Shown here one piece after another: positions 47,721-60,450 of a stretch of DNA of 64,000 nt. Position numbers and translations under genes: made by a program. This stretch comes from Mytilus californianus (lineage: Eukaryota > Mollusca > Bivalvia > Mytilida > Mytilidae): positions 70,396,322 to 70,460,321 of the forward strand of contig NW_026262593.1 in NCBI RefSeq assembly GCF_021869535.1, in the 5' to 3' direction. The notes beneath the pieces are model-generated. The model saw only the letters and a list, made by a program, of their open reading frames with translations, did no database searches and was not told the DNA's origin. Numbering within the stretch: the stretch's first letter is position 1; each line of letters starts with the position of its first letter.

Positions 47721-48703
47721 TCACAGTAAACAAACCGCAGACTTCTTTCCTCAGTCTGCATATTTCTGTCAGATTTACCTACTAGTATCAGTAACCATGT
47801 GTCAAGCTAACACAGAGATAATGGAAAGATAAAAAGATTGGATGAAACCATAACTTTCAAAATTGTCATTTTCTAAATAATGAATTCCACAACAGCAACT
47901 TAAATGCATGTACGAGGGGATGGGTGGGGTGGCGGATGGGTAGGAGTTGAGGGGTAATAATCTCGAAATGCAGACAGCTCTTAACGTGTCAAAAAACGCG
48001 ATTTACTGTTATCAATGAATGAAATAACTAACTCACTAATACTTCCTAGCAAATACTACCTTTAAAGGATTAAACTTAATGTTAGCTTCCATGGAATGTT
48101 AAAGCCAAGTTTCAACGGACTTCCACATTTTGACATATTTTGGTATTTTGTCGGATTCCAATTTCTCATATACATGTATATATTAAAACTGAAAACAAAA
48201 ATGTTTTGCCTCTTCAACAAATACAACTACGTTAACACAACCTTAAAAATCCACACCCTAAAAAATAAAGAATATGAATTGTCAATATTTATAATAATTT
48301 ATACCCTCATATTTTTTACATCTGAAGGCTTTTGGGATAAGCTGCTTTTTTGTTAAATCATTATTGTTGATATTTGAATAACCACAATTGTAGTCTTCAG
48401 ACACACTGACCTAGTAAGTTACACAAAAGCGCTACCTAGTTCCCGGAAAATTAATACTACCGTCCCACCTCATAAATATCATCGAGTCCGTTCGGAATAT
48501 ATAACTAATGCATGATTGTGTTATTGGACTTATTTTCAGCATCTTCTTTATTAACATCAACTCGTGGAGGAGAAGCAGAAGACACATGTTAATGCATGCT
48601 TGACAGAAATACAAGACAAATAACCAATCAGAAAAAAACTATGAAAATCAAAATAAGTAAGTTATTGTTAATTTCAATTAGTCAGGTGATACTTATAATT
48701 CGG

Positions 48704-50950
48704 CACAATATAGTATCGAAACATGCTACAAACGGAAAAAGGGAAAATGTCTTAAATTTTTTTTAAAAATCTCTGAATTATTGCGGTCTTCAAATACAAC
48801 GCGGAAAGAATCAGGTGTCAATTATCTAAAAAGGAAACCAATCTACAACCGTGCATATTCACAGAAGAGTAAGGAGATAAATTATATACTTAATACAGCA
48901 AAAAGCTTTTCAAGCAAACCAGTTTTGTTTACTCTAATTAACGATGAGGTCATAGAATTAGCCCGCAATTGGTTATGAAATACAAAACTTATGAGAATCC
49001 ATCGTCAGGTAAGTAAACATTTTAAAACATAACATATGGGAATTCATAGACAGGTAAGTGAGGGTTTGAATACAACAACCATGGGAATCAATTGATAGGC
49101 AGGTATCAGTACACTTATAAAAACAAATATTGGTCAATATAATATAGAGAGGGTTTTCTAAGTGACCAAGGTTGAAGTTTTGTGATTAGGTCCGTTTCTA
49201 TATAACTATGAAGAATAGTAAAACTGTTTTGTGTATGGAATGATTGTAATTTGTACATGTCCGTCTGGCAGGTTTGATCTGAACTTCATATCATTTTAAT
49301 GGTTCATTGGTCAATTTCAAATCTTTGCAATTATGCGTCTTTTCTCAGATAATAATAAGTACTATATCTGATGTTTGGAATGGTTATAATGTGTACATGT
49401 TCGTTTGGCAGGGTCCATTTGACCTTGACTTCATATTCCTGGTCCATTTTTCATGCTAAATTTTCATCGTTGGGTCTCTTTCTCAGATACTACATTAGCA
49501 ATAGATTAACGATATTTGATGATTGGAATGCTTGTTTGGTGTATATGTACGTTCGAATGGGATCAACTGACCTTGACCTCATTTTCATGGTTCATCTAAG
49601 CTTTTTGAGGTTATATACTTGTATTAAATATTTCTATCGAACATTTTTAATACAAATCAAAAAGGATTAAAAAACAGCCTATGAGGGTGCGGATGGAGGT
49701 ATACAGAAATGTCGGGCCCCTATCCAGACCTATTTCTTTACATTTCAGCGTGTGAATTTTATAATTAAATAAACATATTTCTACGAGGCTGGCACCGACA
49801 TAAACTCGTTTCTTATACATAATTAAAAAGCGTTGTGGGGTTTGAACTCACCTTAACGGTGGCAGGGTAGTGATACAATGTAACTGTAAATGAACTACTT
49901 AGGATACTTTGCCACCGAGGACACAAAGGCTCCCTGCGGACCCCAAGCATGTACAATATAATTAGATAACACATTAATTTCATTTGATACTGTCAATTTA
50001 TGATCTATAGAGTTTAATTGGGCAGACATTTTGTGTCCCTTTATTGTACCATGACAATCAATACATTTTAATTATTACATTCCCAACATTGTTTATTTGG
50101 GAACGAAAAAAAGAAAAAGGAAAAAAAGCTGCAACGGCACATTAAATCAACAATGACCGATGTAGTTTCAACGTAAATACCATTACAAATTGATAGTACA
50201 ATATTAGGAAAAACGAAATTTTCAATTTTTATTTGTAGGTATTAATTATCACGACAAATCCTCATACAAAAGATAAACTTCTGTCAATTTCATCAGAAAT
50301 CAATATTGTTATATTAACTGTTGAGCCGTATCTTCAAAAAGATCAATATTATATTCACGTGGGTTATCTTAGACTATTATTCCGAAGGACAGAAATTCTG
50401 TTTACGTTACTAGAGAATAAGATAGAAACTTTCCTGTTTGAAAGCGACTTTCTATGGATAAAAAACCCTATCCCGTTACTCCAGTCGTATGCTAATATGT
50501 CAGACATGGTGTTTGTTCGTAATATGGTTCATCGTGGTTCTACTTCCGTTAATGGCGTTTTTTTTTTACATGTTTTCAACAAGGTCCACTATTAAAGTGC
50601 TGCAAGAATTGCATAGAATGATGATGAAATTAGCAGATACTATTAAAAACTGGCCACCAGAAAAAGCTGTTTCCGAAGGCGAAAATGACCAAGTATACTT
50701 AAATCGGCTTGTTTTAAACAAATATGGTGGAATGAAAGCTACTGTGTTGCCTTTTTCAGAGTTCCCGGATGGAAAGTGGTTCACGGCATCAGAGTCACAA
50801 CGCATTTCATGGCTTCCATATGTTATTCATAATAATTAGATTATCGGAAGAGAAGAAAAGATAAAACGTGCTAAACAGTGGGGTCATTGGTTTATGAAGG
50901 ATAATAATGAATGTGATGATGAACAAGTTAAAAAGATAACTAACTTATAA
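48704..50950 (+). pseudogene. PF03407-like glycosyltransferase, copy in arm A'
   Basis: First exon about 48704-49008 (acceptor mutated to TTCGG; donor CAG/GTAAGT) with R-S-S-N-T-T-R-K-E, then L-A-R-N-W-L interrupted by TGA at the codon after N-W-L. Second exon 50239-50950 starts V-L-I-I-T-T-N-P-H-T and keeps G-Y-L-R-L-L-F-R-R-T-E-I-L and the D-x-D-like E-S-D-F-L-W-I-K-N-P in frame. An extra T in a 10-T run at about 50557-50566 shifts the frame after S-V-N-G. A TAG near 50838 replaces the Trp of H-N-N-W-I-I-G. The lesions differ from those in arm A, so both copies decayed independently after duplication; the union of the two alignments indicates what the parent enzyme looked like. Confidence 0.75.
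49190..49640. repeat. Tandem ~170-180-bp repeat (arm A' copy)
   Basis: Mirror of 15010-15450. Units begin near TGTATGGAATGATTG, TGTTTGGAATGGTTA and GATGATTGGAATGC. The frame at 49371-49670 is a by-product. Confidence 0.6.
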
Positions 50951-51494
50951 TGCACCTAGTTTTATAGTATAGATTTTCATGCAGAAGATATCCGATTCTT
51001 GAAGAAACCATCATAGGGTATGCCGGTGACCAAATGTATGAAAAGATAAGAAGTTTGTCACTTTAGAGAAGACAAAGCTGTCTGAGGTGAAATTTGTCTT
51101 TTTTTGTAAGACATGATGTCTTTTGTAATGAGGTTTTTAATGAAATTATATAATGAATAATAAATTTGAAATTTACATATAAAAAATATTTAACGTATAA
51201 TGCAGCTAGTTTTATAGTAAAGATTTTATGTAGAAGATATCCGATCTTTTGTGGACCCATCATAGGGTATGCCGTTGACCAAGTGTGTGAAAAGCTTGTA
51301 TCACACTTGAGAGGAGACATATATATGAAAAATTGTTAAATAAGTCTTAGGTTTTTGATAAAATTACATTATAAATAATAAATTAGAAATTTTCATATAA
51401 AATATATTTAATAGTTATTAAATAGTTCTGCTACAGAATAAGTTATGTAATATGGAACTTTTAATCTTCCCTTCTACAACTGTGGCAGGATCGT

Positions 51495-51666
51495 TTATCG
51501 TTGCGATAGAACAATCCCATGCATGCTTTTAGAATACCATGGCCCTTTTTTTTTCTGCAGTCACTACGCTTTTGGTTCTATGCTTCGGTACAAACTTTAT
51601 TCCTGCTGTAGCTGCAAACGCAGGTACAATTACATTTCTGTTGTCAGTATTGGCATACCAGTTTAG
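51495..51666 (-). pseudogene. Orphan pseudo-exon: copy of CRP1 exon 2
   Basis: On the minus strand it keeps the acceptor (CTATTCAG) and the start K-L-V-C-Q-Y, but the second core cysteine codon is TGA, the C at core position 20 is Ser, and a TAG follows the C-T-E-A stretch; cysteine 34 is also lost and the frame shifts downstream. No signal-peptide exon follows within reach, because the A' repeat ends inside what was the intron. Not expected to produce a peptide. Confidence 0.82.
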
Positions 51667-51734
51667 CTGAATAGAAAAAAAAAACACCGATAAGTCCAAA
51701 ACCAGCAACATAAGGTGTTATTCGGACGCATGAA

Positions 51735-52110
51735 TTATTTAACGTGTTGTTTTCATTTTTTACAGCACTGGGTCGATACCTCTGTTGGTGGACTATTAAT
51801 TCCCGAGAGTATCATCAGATCAGTAGTCATAACTTTGGTACTGACATGATTTATAACAAACCTTTTATAAAATTGTCCGTTTATAAACTTTGAAATTATT
51901 AAGAAACTAAGGTTTCAACTCCTTCAGGCAAGATTGACCTTAGATGAATTTGGCTATTTGTTAGGTATTTTTTTTTTGTCATATAGCTCTTCAACTGTTT
52001 CGGTTCGTATACATCCTTTGCTTTCAAATATTAGGATGTGAGCGTTCCGGATGAAGGTAAATCAAGAAACGCTCTTCGAACGCATGACATTATTTAACGC
52101 GTTGCTTTCA
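51735..52110 (+). repeat. GCGCTTCGGACGC-type repeat inserted in A'
   Basis: Shares TTCATTTTTTACAGCACTGGGTCGATA, ATCATCAG.TCAGTAGTCA, TATAACAAACC and ATATAGCTCTTCAACTGTTT with 30090-30450 and 34600-34980. Arm A lacks it at the equivalent place (about 12915). Related debris occurs in the palindrome arms (650-830). Confidence 0.6.
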
Positions 52111-52525
52111 TTTTTTCAAAGTTGTATAATACGTTACAAGGAAAACAAGAATTACAACAAAATATTGGAGAGTGCAACGGACAACACCAACAACCGACTA
52201 TTCCAAGAAAACACAGAGAGAAACAACAAATAACAACGAACAACAAACGGTCAAGATTGCCTGATTTTACAAATGCACGACATTTTAAAGGGTTGAATAT
52301 AAATAAAAGTTGGTGTGACGTATTCGTCAATTGTCAATTCGACACAACATCCAAATACAAAATAAACAAAGGCATCGAGGAGGCAACTTCAAGTTTTAAA
52401 CAAATGTAGATAGACAGTGCCTAAGTTCATACATATGACAAAATCCTCAGTCATTTATTCATATGATTTGCACCACGTGACTTCGGCCCGTTTCCCATTA
52501 ATACATTTATATATAGAGTAGAGTT

Positions 52526-53306
52526 AATTTTGAAATAATTGTTTAAATGAAATTAAAAGGTAGTTGTCCATTCGGATTTTTTTTCTAAACCTTTTTTGCT
52601 TCCTCTCTGATAATAGGGAAGAATGGAAAATACTTTCAGTTTGCTTGTATTGCTATTTAAAAAAATACATAAAAGTTTTGTTCGTTGTAATTAGCAAAGG
52701 GAAAGACGAAATGTTTGGTTGTGTATGAAATACTGTTTTCTTGTTTCATTTTATTTCATCGAATAAAATGGTTTGAAATATAGAATCACATTTTATTTTC
52801 GATATGACTTAAAATCGAGCACACCGTTATTAGTTAAATAACCTATACTAGAGTGTTACATACCTGGAAATTCATTCTAGTTGTACCATTTCACTTTTCA
52901 CAAACGATTCTACATCCAATATTTATCAAACGAAAAACACACATAATCCATTAACATAAATGCATAAATACTATTTTTTTTACTCTCCCGAAATACCACT
53001 CAAAGACACAAATAAATATCCTTTCAATCCCACTACAAGAAAGACGTGCGTATCCAATAACCATGATAACTTTAAACATAAATCTGAATGAACTTTATTC
53101 AAGATCTTTTTATAGTAATTATTCTACTGTTCATAAATACTTCTTTAAGTGAGTAGATGGTCAGCTTGATATTAAATTTTGCCTGGAGATTCTTGGGTAC
53201 AACACGGGGAAAATGAAAAGAAAACCATTACAAAATTAAATAAAATTCTTTAAAATGTTACAATCTGAAGATTCGTTTTTAACATTTAAGGTGTATTTTA
53301 AGTAAG
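52526..53306. other. No recognisable gene
   Basis: AT-rich DNA between A' and the 53307 hairpin with no supported coding frame or repeat structure. Confidence 0.45.
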
Positions 53307-53407
53307 CGAAAGTCCAAATAACTGTCCATTCCTAAGAAATAATGGGCGTCGGCCCTATGGGCCTCCGCTCCATTATTTCCAAGGAATGGACAGTTATTTG
53401 GACTTTC
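53307..53407. repeat. Near-perfect hairpin (foldback) element
   Basis: Arms of about 38 bp (53307-53344 and 53370-53407, sharing GAAAGTCCAAATAACTGTCC) differ at only two positions. The 25-bp loop itself contains GGCCCTATGGGCC, an inner inverted repeat. The whole unit can form one continuous cruciform. No ORF. Confidence 0.85.
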
Positions 53408-54484
53408 TCTATAACGTATTAGGTACGATACTATGGATCATTTTAGAAAATGGAGCCACCAAAAAAAGCAAAGAAAAACAATCAATATGGCCGCTAAATC
53501 AAAGATGGCCGATGTAAGGTACTGGAAATACACCATCATACACTTGATGATGTCTATCAATATGCAAGAGTTCAATACATATTCAAATATGGTATGAAGT
53601 TTTTTTAACGATATATCTTTTAAATCATTAACTTAATGGTTCCCATACTATAGAACAGTGTTTAAAGCTGTCTAATGAACACCATACCTGGGTACAAGTT
53701 ACTACAAGAAGTATTTTAGTTGTTCGTTTTGGTGAATATTTACAGTTTCTAGTTTAAAAAAATAAAAATATTGAAAGGTAGGAGTGTTTGTTTTCAATAT
53801 TTGTAGTATTTATCTGAAGTATTAAAACTACCAATGTCTGTAGATTATACGAAAGGTTCAATTTTCATGTTTTAATTGAGATTAATTGAAGCGTTTTAGT
53901 AAAATCAGATTGGTCGTCTTAGGCAAAAGGAGGTTAAATCTGAAAATCTCTAAATTAATTTCGTATTTTCCTCATTTTTCGACAACAAATCGTGCTTCAA
54001 CCTGAAAAAATCCGCCAAATATTTCCAACAACCTAAATATTTATAAGAATACATAAAGTAATCAATTGTTTATTATATATTTTGCATTTGTTAACAATAA
54101 GAAAGAACCTTTTTTTTAGCATTTTGTGCCATTTTTTCAAGGGACAAGGGGAATATTTCAACTGTAAGAAGATTTGATAATATTTAGAAAGCTTACACAC
54201 TAGGCTTGCATTTAATTTCATACTTGAATATGAACTGAACTTTTGCATATTAGTAGACTTTAACAAGTTTATGGCGATGTATTTCCACTTATATCGGCCA
54301 TTTTTCATTTAGCAGACATTTCAGATTTTTGTCATTCCACCATTTCTGAAGTTTGTCTATGCAATTTAATCTTTTACTATGTCACTTAATATTTTGCTAT
54401 GCCAAGTTTCATGCTTTTATCATAAAGTAATCAATTGTTCTGGTATTCGTTGGACTAAGGTGTCTTCATATTAGGATGTTAATA
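53408..54484. other. No recognisable gene
   Basis: Contains an A+T-rich minus frame (54308-54033) without domain or splice context. Nothing else that I can support. Confidence 0.4.
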
Positions 54485-54784
54485 GAATAAGACAACTATC
54501 ATTAAAGGTACGCGTGGGGACCGAAAATCAAATGCAGGACGCTTCATAGCAGACATAAATAAACCGTCTTATATAAAATCCGTCGTACATTATGGTACAA
54601 TTACTAACTCGATTAAGAAATTTGAAACAGATAAAAAACAATTTGATAATAATTACATAGCAAGATGTAGAATCTCAAATATGCAACATAAAATCATCCC
54701 ATCTACAATAAATAGTGTTAGGATTGTTTACAGTGTCTATAGAGCAAAATCATGCGTTCTTTCAGAATTTAACCATTCTCTCAA

Positions 54785-57700
54785 TCACGTGCAGCCACAT
54801 TCCTTGCGCTTCGGTTTGTTACAAATTTTGTTTACGTAGACAGCGCAAGCACATCTGCAGAAACATTTCTGTTGGCAGTATGGAAATACCAAACGATCTG
54901 AAATATAGATCTGTCAACATTCAGCCAAGTAAAGGCAAAACTGTATGATATACAGAAATACAAATGAAATTACACTTTATATATTCATTTTAGGTTGACC
55001 TAGCCTGAGGTAGATGAAGCTTTATTCTTTTATTAATTGAATATTTAATCAACTGAGAATTTATGATAAAAGAGTTATAAACATATATAAGTGCAGATGC
55101 AATGAATACGGAGCTTATGACCGACAGGCCTTACAGTCAATCAGAGTAATATCGTTCACGGGAATAACACTTATATTCCGTGCGTCATAGCACTTTCTTT
55201 GATTTACCTTCATCAGGAATGCCAAAAACCAATAACGGGTAGTGTCAACAATATATTACACTACACCAAGCCATGATACAAACGGTTAATTACAATTTAG
55301 AGTAGGTTAATAAATGAAAAATCCGTGAAATACTAATTATTTTTTGAAGAAGTGAATACAAATAAACGAGATGAGTTCATTAACATCACATGTCGTATAA
55401 GAACACATTTCCAACAATAGTGTTTAATATCATAATACCAAAAAGAGATATAAGATACAATGGTGACCTGGCAATCAACATTTAAAAAAAAAATTCAATG
55501 GATTAAGGCAACAGTAGTTTATATATTTTCACATCTCATAAATTCACTAAGGAGAAACATCAATGTAACAAAGTGAGGGATCAACATCAACTCCAAAAAC
55601 AACGTGATTAATGCGTCGAAAGGATACGTGTCTCTTGTTATGCATGCATTACTCGCAAATTGAATCCACACTCGGTCAAGATGTCTCAATTGGGAATTAG
55701 ACGACTGGTCTGGTGTCTATATACAACATGTCGTTAGTGAGTTGAAACACAGACATATGGTATCGCGCAACCTAATGTAATGTCGATTTCAGTGGTTCTT
55801 CCTTTTAACTCTCTTGGAGCATTTTCGTTGTAAAGAGCACACATCTCCAGACGAAGTCCGTATGCATGATCATGAAGGAGTGTAAAGCATTTATTGAGAT
55901 ATGTAAACGCTATACGATTGGGCAGATGGGTTACTGCAGAGACATTTTAATTTGTTGATTTAAAAGTTGAAATCTGAACGTTTGTCAACGAATCTTGTTT
56001 GAAGTTGTCCATCTCTGTCAATATCGAGGAAAAGATCAATTATCTCCCTGAAAAAGCTTCATATCTTAGTAACATGAGTTCAGATATATTGGTGATGTCC
56101 TATCACTGACTAACCCATATTTCAGTCAGTTGTAATATTTCATATATCCCAGTGAACCTGAAATTAAGGATACTACTGATACTAGAAGGACTGTTTCATA
56201 CCTTGATGTTTTCTTAAATATTGACACAGATGGACGACTTCACACTAAAATCTAAAATGACAAACGTGATGATTTCAACTTCCCAATTTCCTATTTCTCA
56301 GCAGTAACACACCCCATGTCCCATCGTATGGTGTTTTCATATCTCAGTTTATACGGTATGCTCGTGCATGTTCACAGTATATGGACTTCATATACAGGAG
56401 TGTGCTTCTTACGCAGAAACTGCTCCAGTAGAGTGATGAGGAGGAAAAATTAAAAATGACAGTCCGTAAATTTTATGGACACAATTATGAATTGGTTGAT
56501 CTATACGATGTGTCTCGTCTAAACTAACTAACGAAAGTTTTATCACGTCTTAGATTGTGGTTTACCATCTACATCGTCTGGTCTGCTAATTACCGAGCGT
56601 GACCTATTCTCGAATATGACTGTTTGCCGAAAGTGAATTCGCATGGCTGTAAGCCGTGTCTCAGTATTTATATTTCCATCATTCATGCATTTAGTTATGA
56701 TGTTTCGTTTGTAAGTCTGATTTGATATTGCGTTATGTATTATCGTTTGTTGTTTGAATTCTATCTTTATTTTTCATATGCATGTAAAAGTTAAGATAAT
56801 CTATCAGCTAGTTCATGTATATGATTTTTAGCTTAAAGCAACTATATATATACAGGATTTATTTGTGTTTACACAGTTTTGATTTACAAGAAAAACCGAC
56901 ATGGTTAGATAATACAAATAATTACACGATTACTAACACAATTTATATTGATATTCTTGTAATGGTTAGAAAATACAGAAAGAAACACCATTACAAACTT
57001 AATCCCAATTTTATATTATATTTTTAGAAATTTACCTATAAAGTCACTTTTTATGGCGTTGATAATTTCGTTTGACGGACAGTTTATAATTCTATTGTGC
57101 TGTACTTGTGTTCTGTCGTAAATTAATTTGAGGTGTTTGTTGTTATTCTGTGGTTTAAATGTTGTTATGTACTATTATATTGTTTATTTATGTTTTTCTA
57201 TGTCCAAAGTGCTCTTGCGTTTATTTGTACTATATTCCTGTCACGTAATGTTGTCATTTTAACGGTATTTTTAACATTACCATATAACCTAGCCAAAAAA
57301 CCAGGTTCAACCTACCATTTTGTCTAAAAATGTCCAATACAAGTCATAAATATGGCAGTTGTTATCAAATAATTCGTTTCTATGAATGTTGGCGTTTTTT
57401 TTTGTAGCATTTCGGTGTTTCTGTTGTTCCGTTGTTTTTCTCTTATAGTTGATGTGTTTCCTTCGGTTTTGGTTTGTGACCCGGATTTGTTTCAGATTTA
57501 TGACTATTGAACAGCGGTAAACTCGTGTAGCTTTTATCTACAACTGATATTTATTAATACTTATCAATTGTTGACTTTTGACGAGGTCAATACGTTATAT
57601 ATGAACCTTAAAATTAAGAATGGAAAATGCTGATGTGTCAAAGAGACAAAAACCCGACCAAAGCAGAAAACAGCCGAAGGCCACCAATGGGTCTTCAGCA

Positions 57701-60419
57701 CAGCGAGAAAATTCCGCACCCAGAGGCTGGCTTCAGCTGGCCCCTAATAATGTGTACTAGTTCAGTGAAAATGGACGTCACATTAAACTCAAAAACATAT
57801 AAATGAACTAAAATTAAACAAGCATACAAGATTATCAACAGCCAGAGGCTCCTAACTTGGGACAGGCGCAAAAATGCGGCGGGTTAAACATGTTTTGTGA
57901 GATCTCAACACTCCCTCTATACCTCCAGCCAATGTAGAATAAACAAACACACAACAATACGCACAGTAAAATTCAGTTTAAAAGAAGTCCGAGTCCGATG
58001 TCAGAATAGATAACAAAATAAACTAAGCAAAATGACAATGATACATAAACTAACAAAGGACGACTAGCAGTTACTGACATGCCAGCTCCAGACACCAATT
58101 AAACTGATTAAAAGATTATGTCTTCATCATATGAAAATCAAGCACAATCCCTCCCGTTAGGGGTTTAGTATCATACCATCATAAAATATATAAGAAGAAC
58201 ATAACCACGTATCATGCCAACAACTGGTTTTAAAATAAATGTGTTTATTTCCGATGCAAAGATCCTATGAGTGAATCAATATTCCTTCCAAAAGATGCCA
58301 TCTTAAATGACCTGAAAACAGTATCGTAATGATATCCCTTCTGAATAAGGATGTTTAAATATTTGCTTTGCTTTTGAGGTGAATGCCGACATTTATGTGC
58401 TTTGTATAGAAAATTACCATAAAAGATTGGATTTGAAATACCGGAACGTATAAGATATCTGCTGTTGATTTATAATTACGAATGATGTCCTTGTACCGAT
58501 GATAAAATTTAGTAAATGTTTTGACTAGTTGGTGATTTCGAAAACCCTGCTGTAATAATTTTTCAGTAATACAGAGATTTTTTGTTGTTAAAATCAAATA
58601 TGTTGAGATATATAAACACCATAAGATGGTGACAAGAGACCATCACCATCTAAACTGGATAATTAACAATAGGAAATGAAAAATCATCTCTTTTATCATA
58701 AATTTTGGCATTGAGCTACCCATTAAAGTTATAGATATCAAGATCCAGGAAAGGGCAGTGTTCATTGTTAGTATTAGTTTTATGTTGTTGCATACACGAG
58801 CGAATCGAACAAGTTGAAATATATAAACACCATAAGATGGTGACAAGGGATCGTCACCATCTCAAAATGGATAAATAACAATAGGAATTGAAAAATCATC
58901 TCTTTTGTCATAAATTTGGGCATTGAGCTTCCCATTAAAGTTATAGATATCAAGATCCAGGAAAGGGCAGTGTTCATTGTAACGTTAGTATAGTTTTATG
59001 TAAAGTCAGTTCAGCAGGATAAATCTCTGAACATACTGAAGTCGTCATTATTGATAGCCAAAATATCATCCAAATTTCCAAAAGTGTTTGTATCTTGTAT
59101 CAGATGTAGTTTCAATGTGTCTTTGCTGATTTTAATCATAAACTGTTACTCCTAACAATACAGAAACAGGTCCAATAATTGGTGCATAGTTAGTCCCCAT
59201 TGGAATTCCGATAAATTGACGAAAGCCGAAATCTCCATAGCAAACACAAATGTTATCTAGTAAAAATTCATGGGCAGATATGGAATCAAAAGCAGGTCCA
59301 ATCGACATTGTTCTTGTTATTGTTGTTACTAAAACATGACCTAAAAGAGTTTGAACATATATATTCTCATTCTGACTTTTTAAATGTCCATTTAATGAGG
59401 TGTGTGAACCTGTTCAGATTATATTGATCGAGGACAATGTCCGCGGTTCAATATAATCTAACAGGTCCATATATAACGTATTGACCGAGTCAAAATCCTT
59501 AATTTATATTACATATGTAAAATGTGTAAGTTTGAAAATGATATTGACTCGATATAACTATTTTTGGAAATGATCTTGACTCTATCTTACTATTTTAAGT
59601 AACATGTACGAATGATGTAGTCAATATCATTTTTAAAAATAGTAACGTCGAGTCAATATGTCAAAATAGTGAAAAAATACAAAATATATATTCGGAAACA
59701 GGTGACCAAATAAATCAATGAGAAATAGGAAACATCAAACCCATATGTAATATGATATATTTTACTTATTCTTACTAAATAAATGATAAATAGTGTAAAG
59801 ATTGTTTCAGTTTTGATGTGGCTTAAAATGCTTAATTTTGATACAAACCAAAGCCATAAACGGTTTTTTAAAAAGCTGAACAGTCGGGATAGTCTTTTCA
59901 AGATGTTTAGACATTCCAGGTGCTTTTGAACACAAACGTCTCAACCATAAGTATACCACAGCTCTATTATATAAACTAACCATAGAGCTTGATACAATGC
60001 ATGGACACTCTTGTCTATTTTTATGTCGTAACATACCTGGATGGATCTTCAGATGTCGTCGTTTCCATTTACTTCATATCTAATCTTGGAACTACTAAGT
60101 GTCTGACATATTTTAGGGACCGCCTCAGTGGTCTCGTGGTAGCATGTTCGCCTCGAATGCGGGAGGTTGCGGGTTCGTACCCCGGACGGTTCAAACCAAT
60201 GACTTAAACCTTGGTATTTTCTGCTTCTCCGCTTTTGAATTTTTGAAGCTGTTTCTACTATCTTATTGACGTTTATCCCTTGTTTCCCTTTATATATCTA
60301 TTTGTTTTATATTAATACAGAAAGGTGGCTTGAATATATCCAAAAATAACTTTTCTATTTGGAATTTTTGGTCCCATTCAGGCTCACTGTAGCTTGGAAA
60401 CAAAAACTAAAACAAAAAC

Positions 60420-60450
<31 letters not shown>

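Larger units (their letters stand above)
46880..52525. repeat. Arm A' of the large inverted repeat
   Basis: Reverse complement of 12555-18405. Its outer end (about 52525, ATATATAGAGTAGAG) corresponds to a point inside the CRP1 intron, so A' has CRP1 exon 2 but not exon 1. The GCGCTTCGGACGC-type repeat at 51735-52110 is an insertion not present in A. Confidence 0.9.

Noticed and set aside
54715-54948. Plus-strand 77-codon frame
   Set aside because: Antisense of CRP3 exon 2.
60112-60203. Functional tRNA gene with anticodon CGA
   Set aside because: The stems contain mismatches and wobbles, the acceptor does not pair cleanly, and it interrupts P/Q homology as an insertion; a SINE head fits better.
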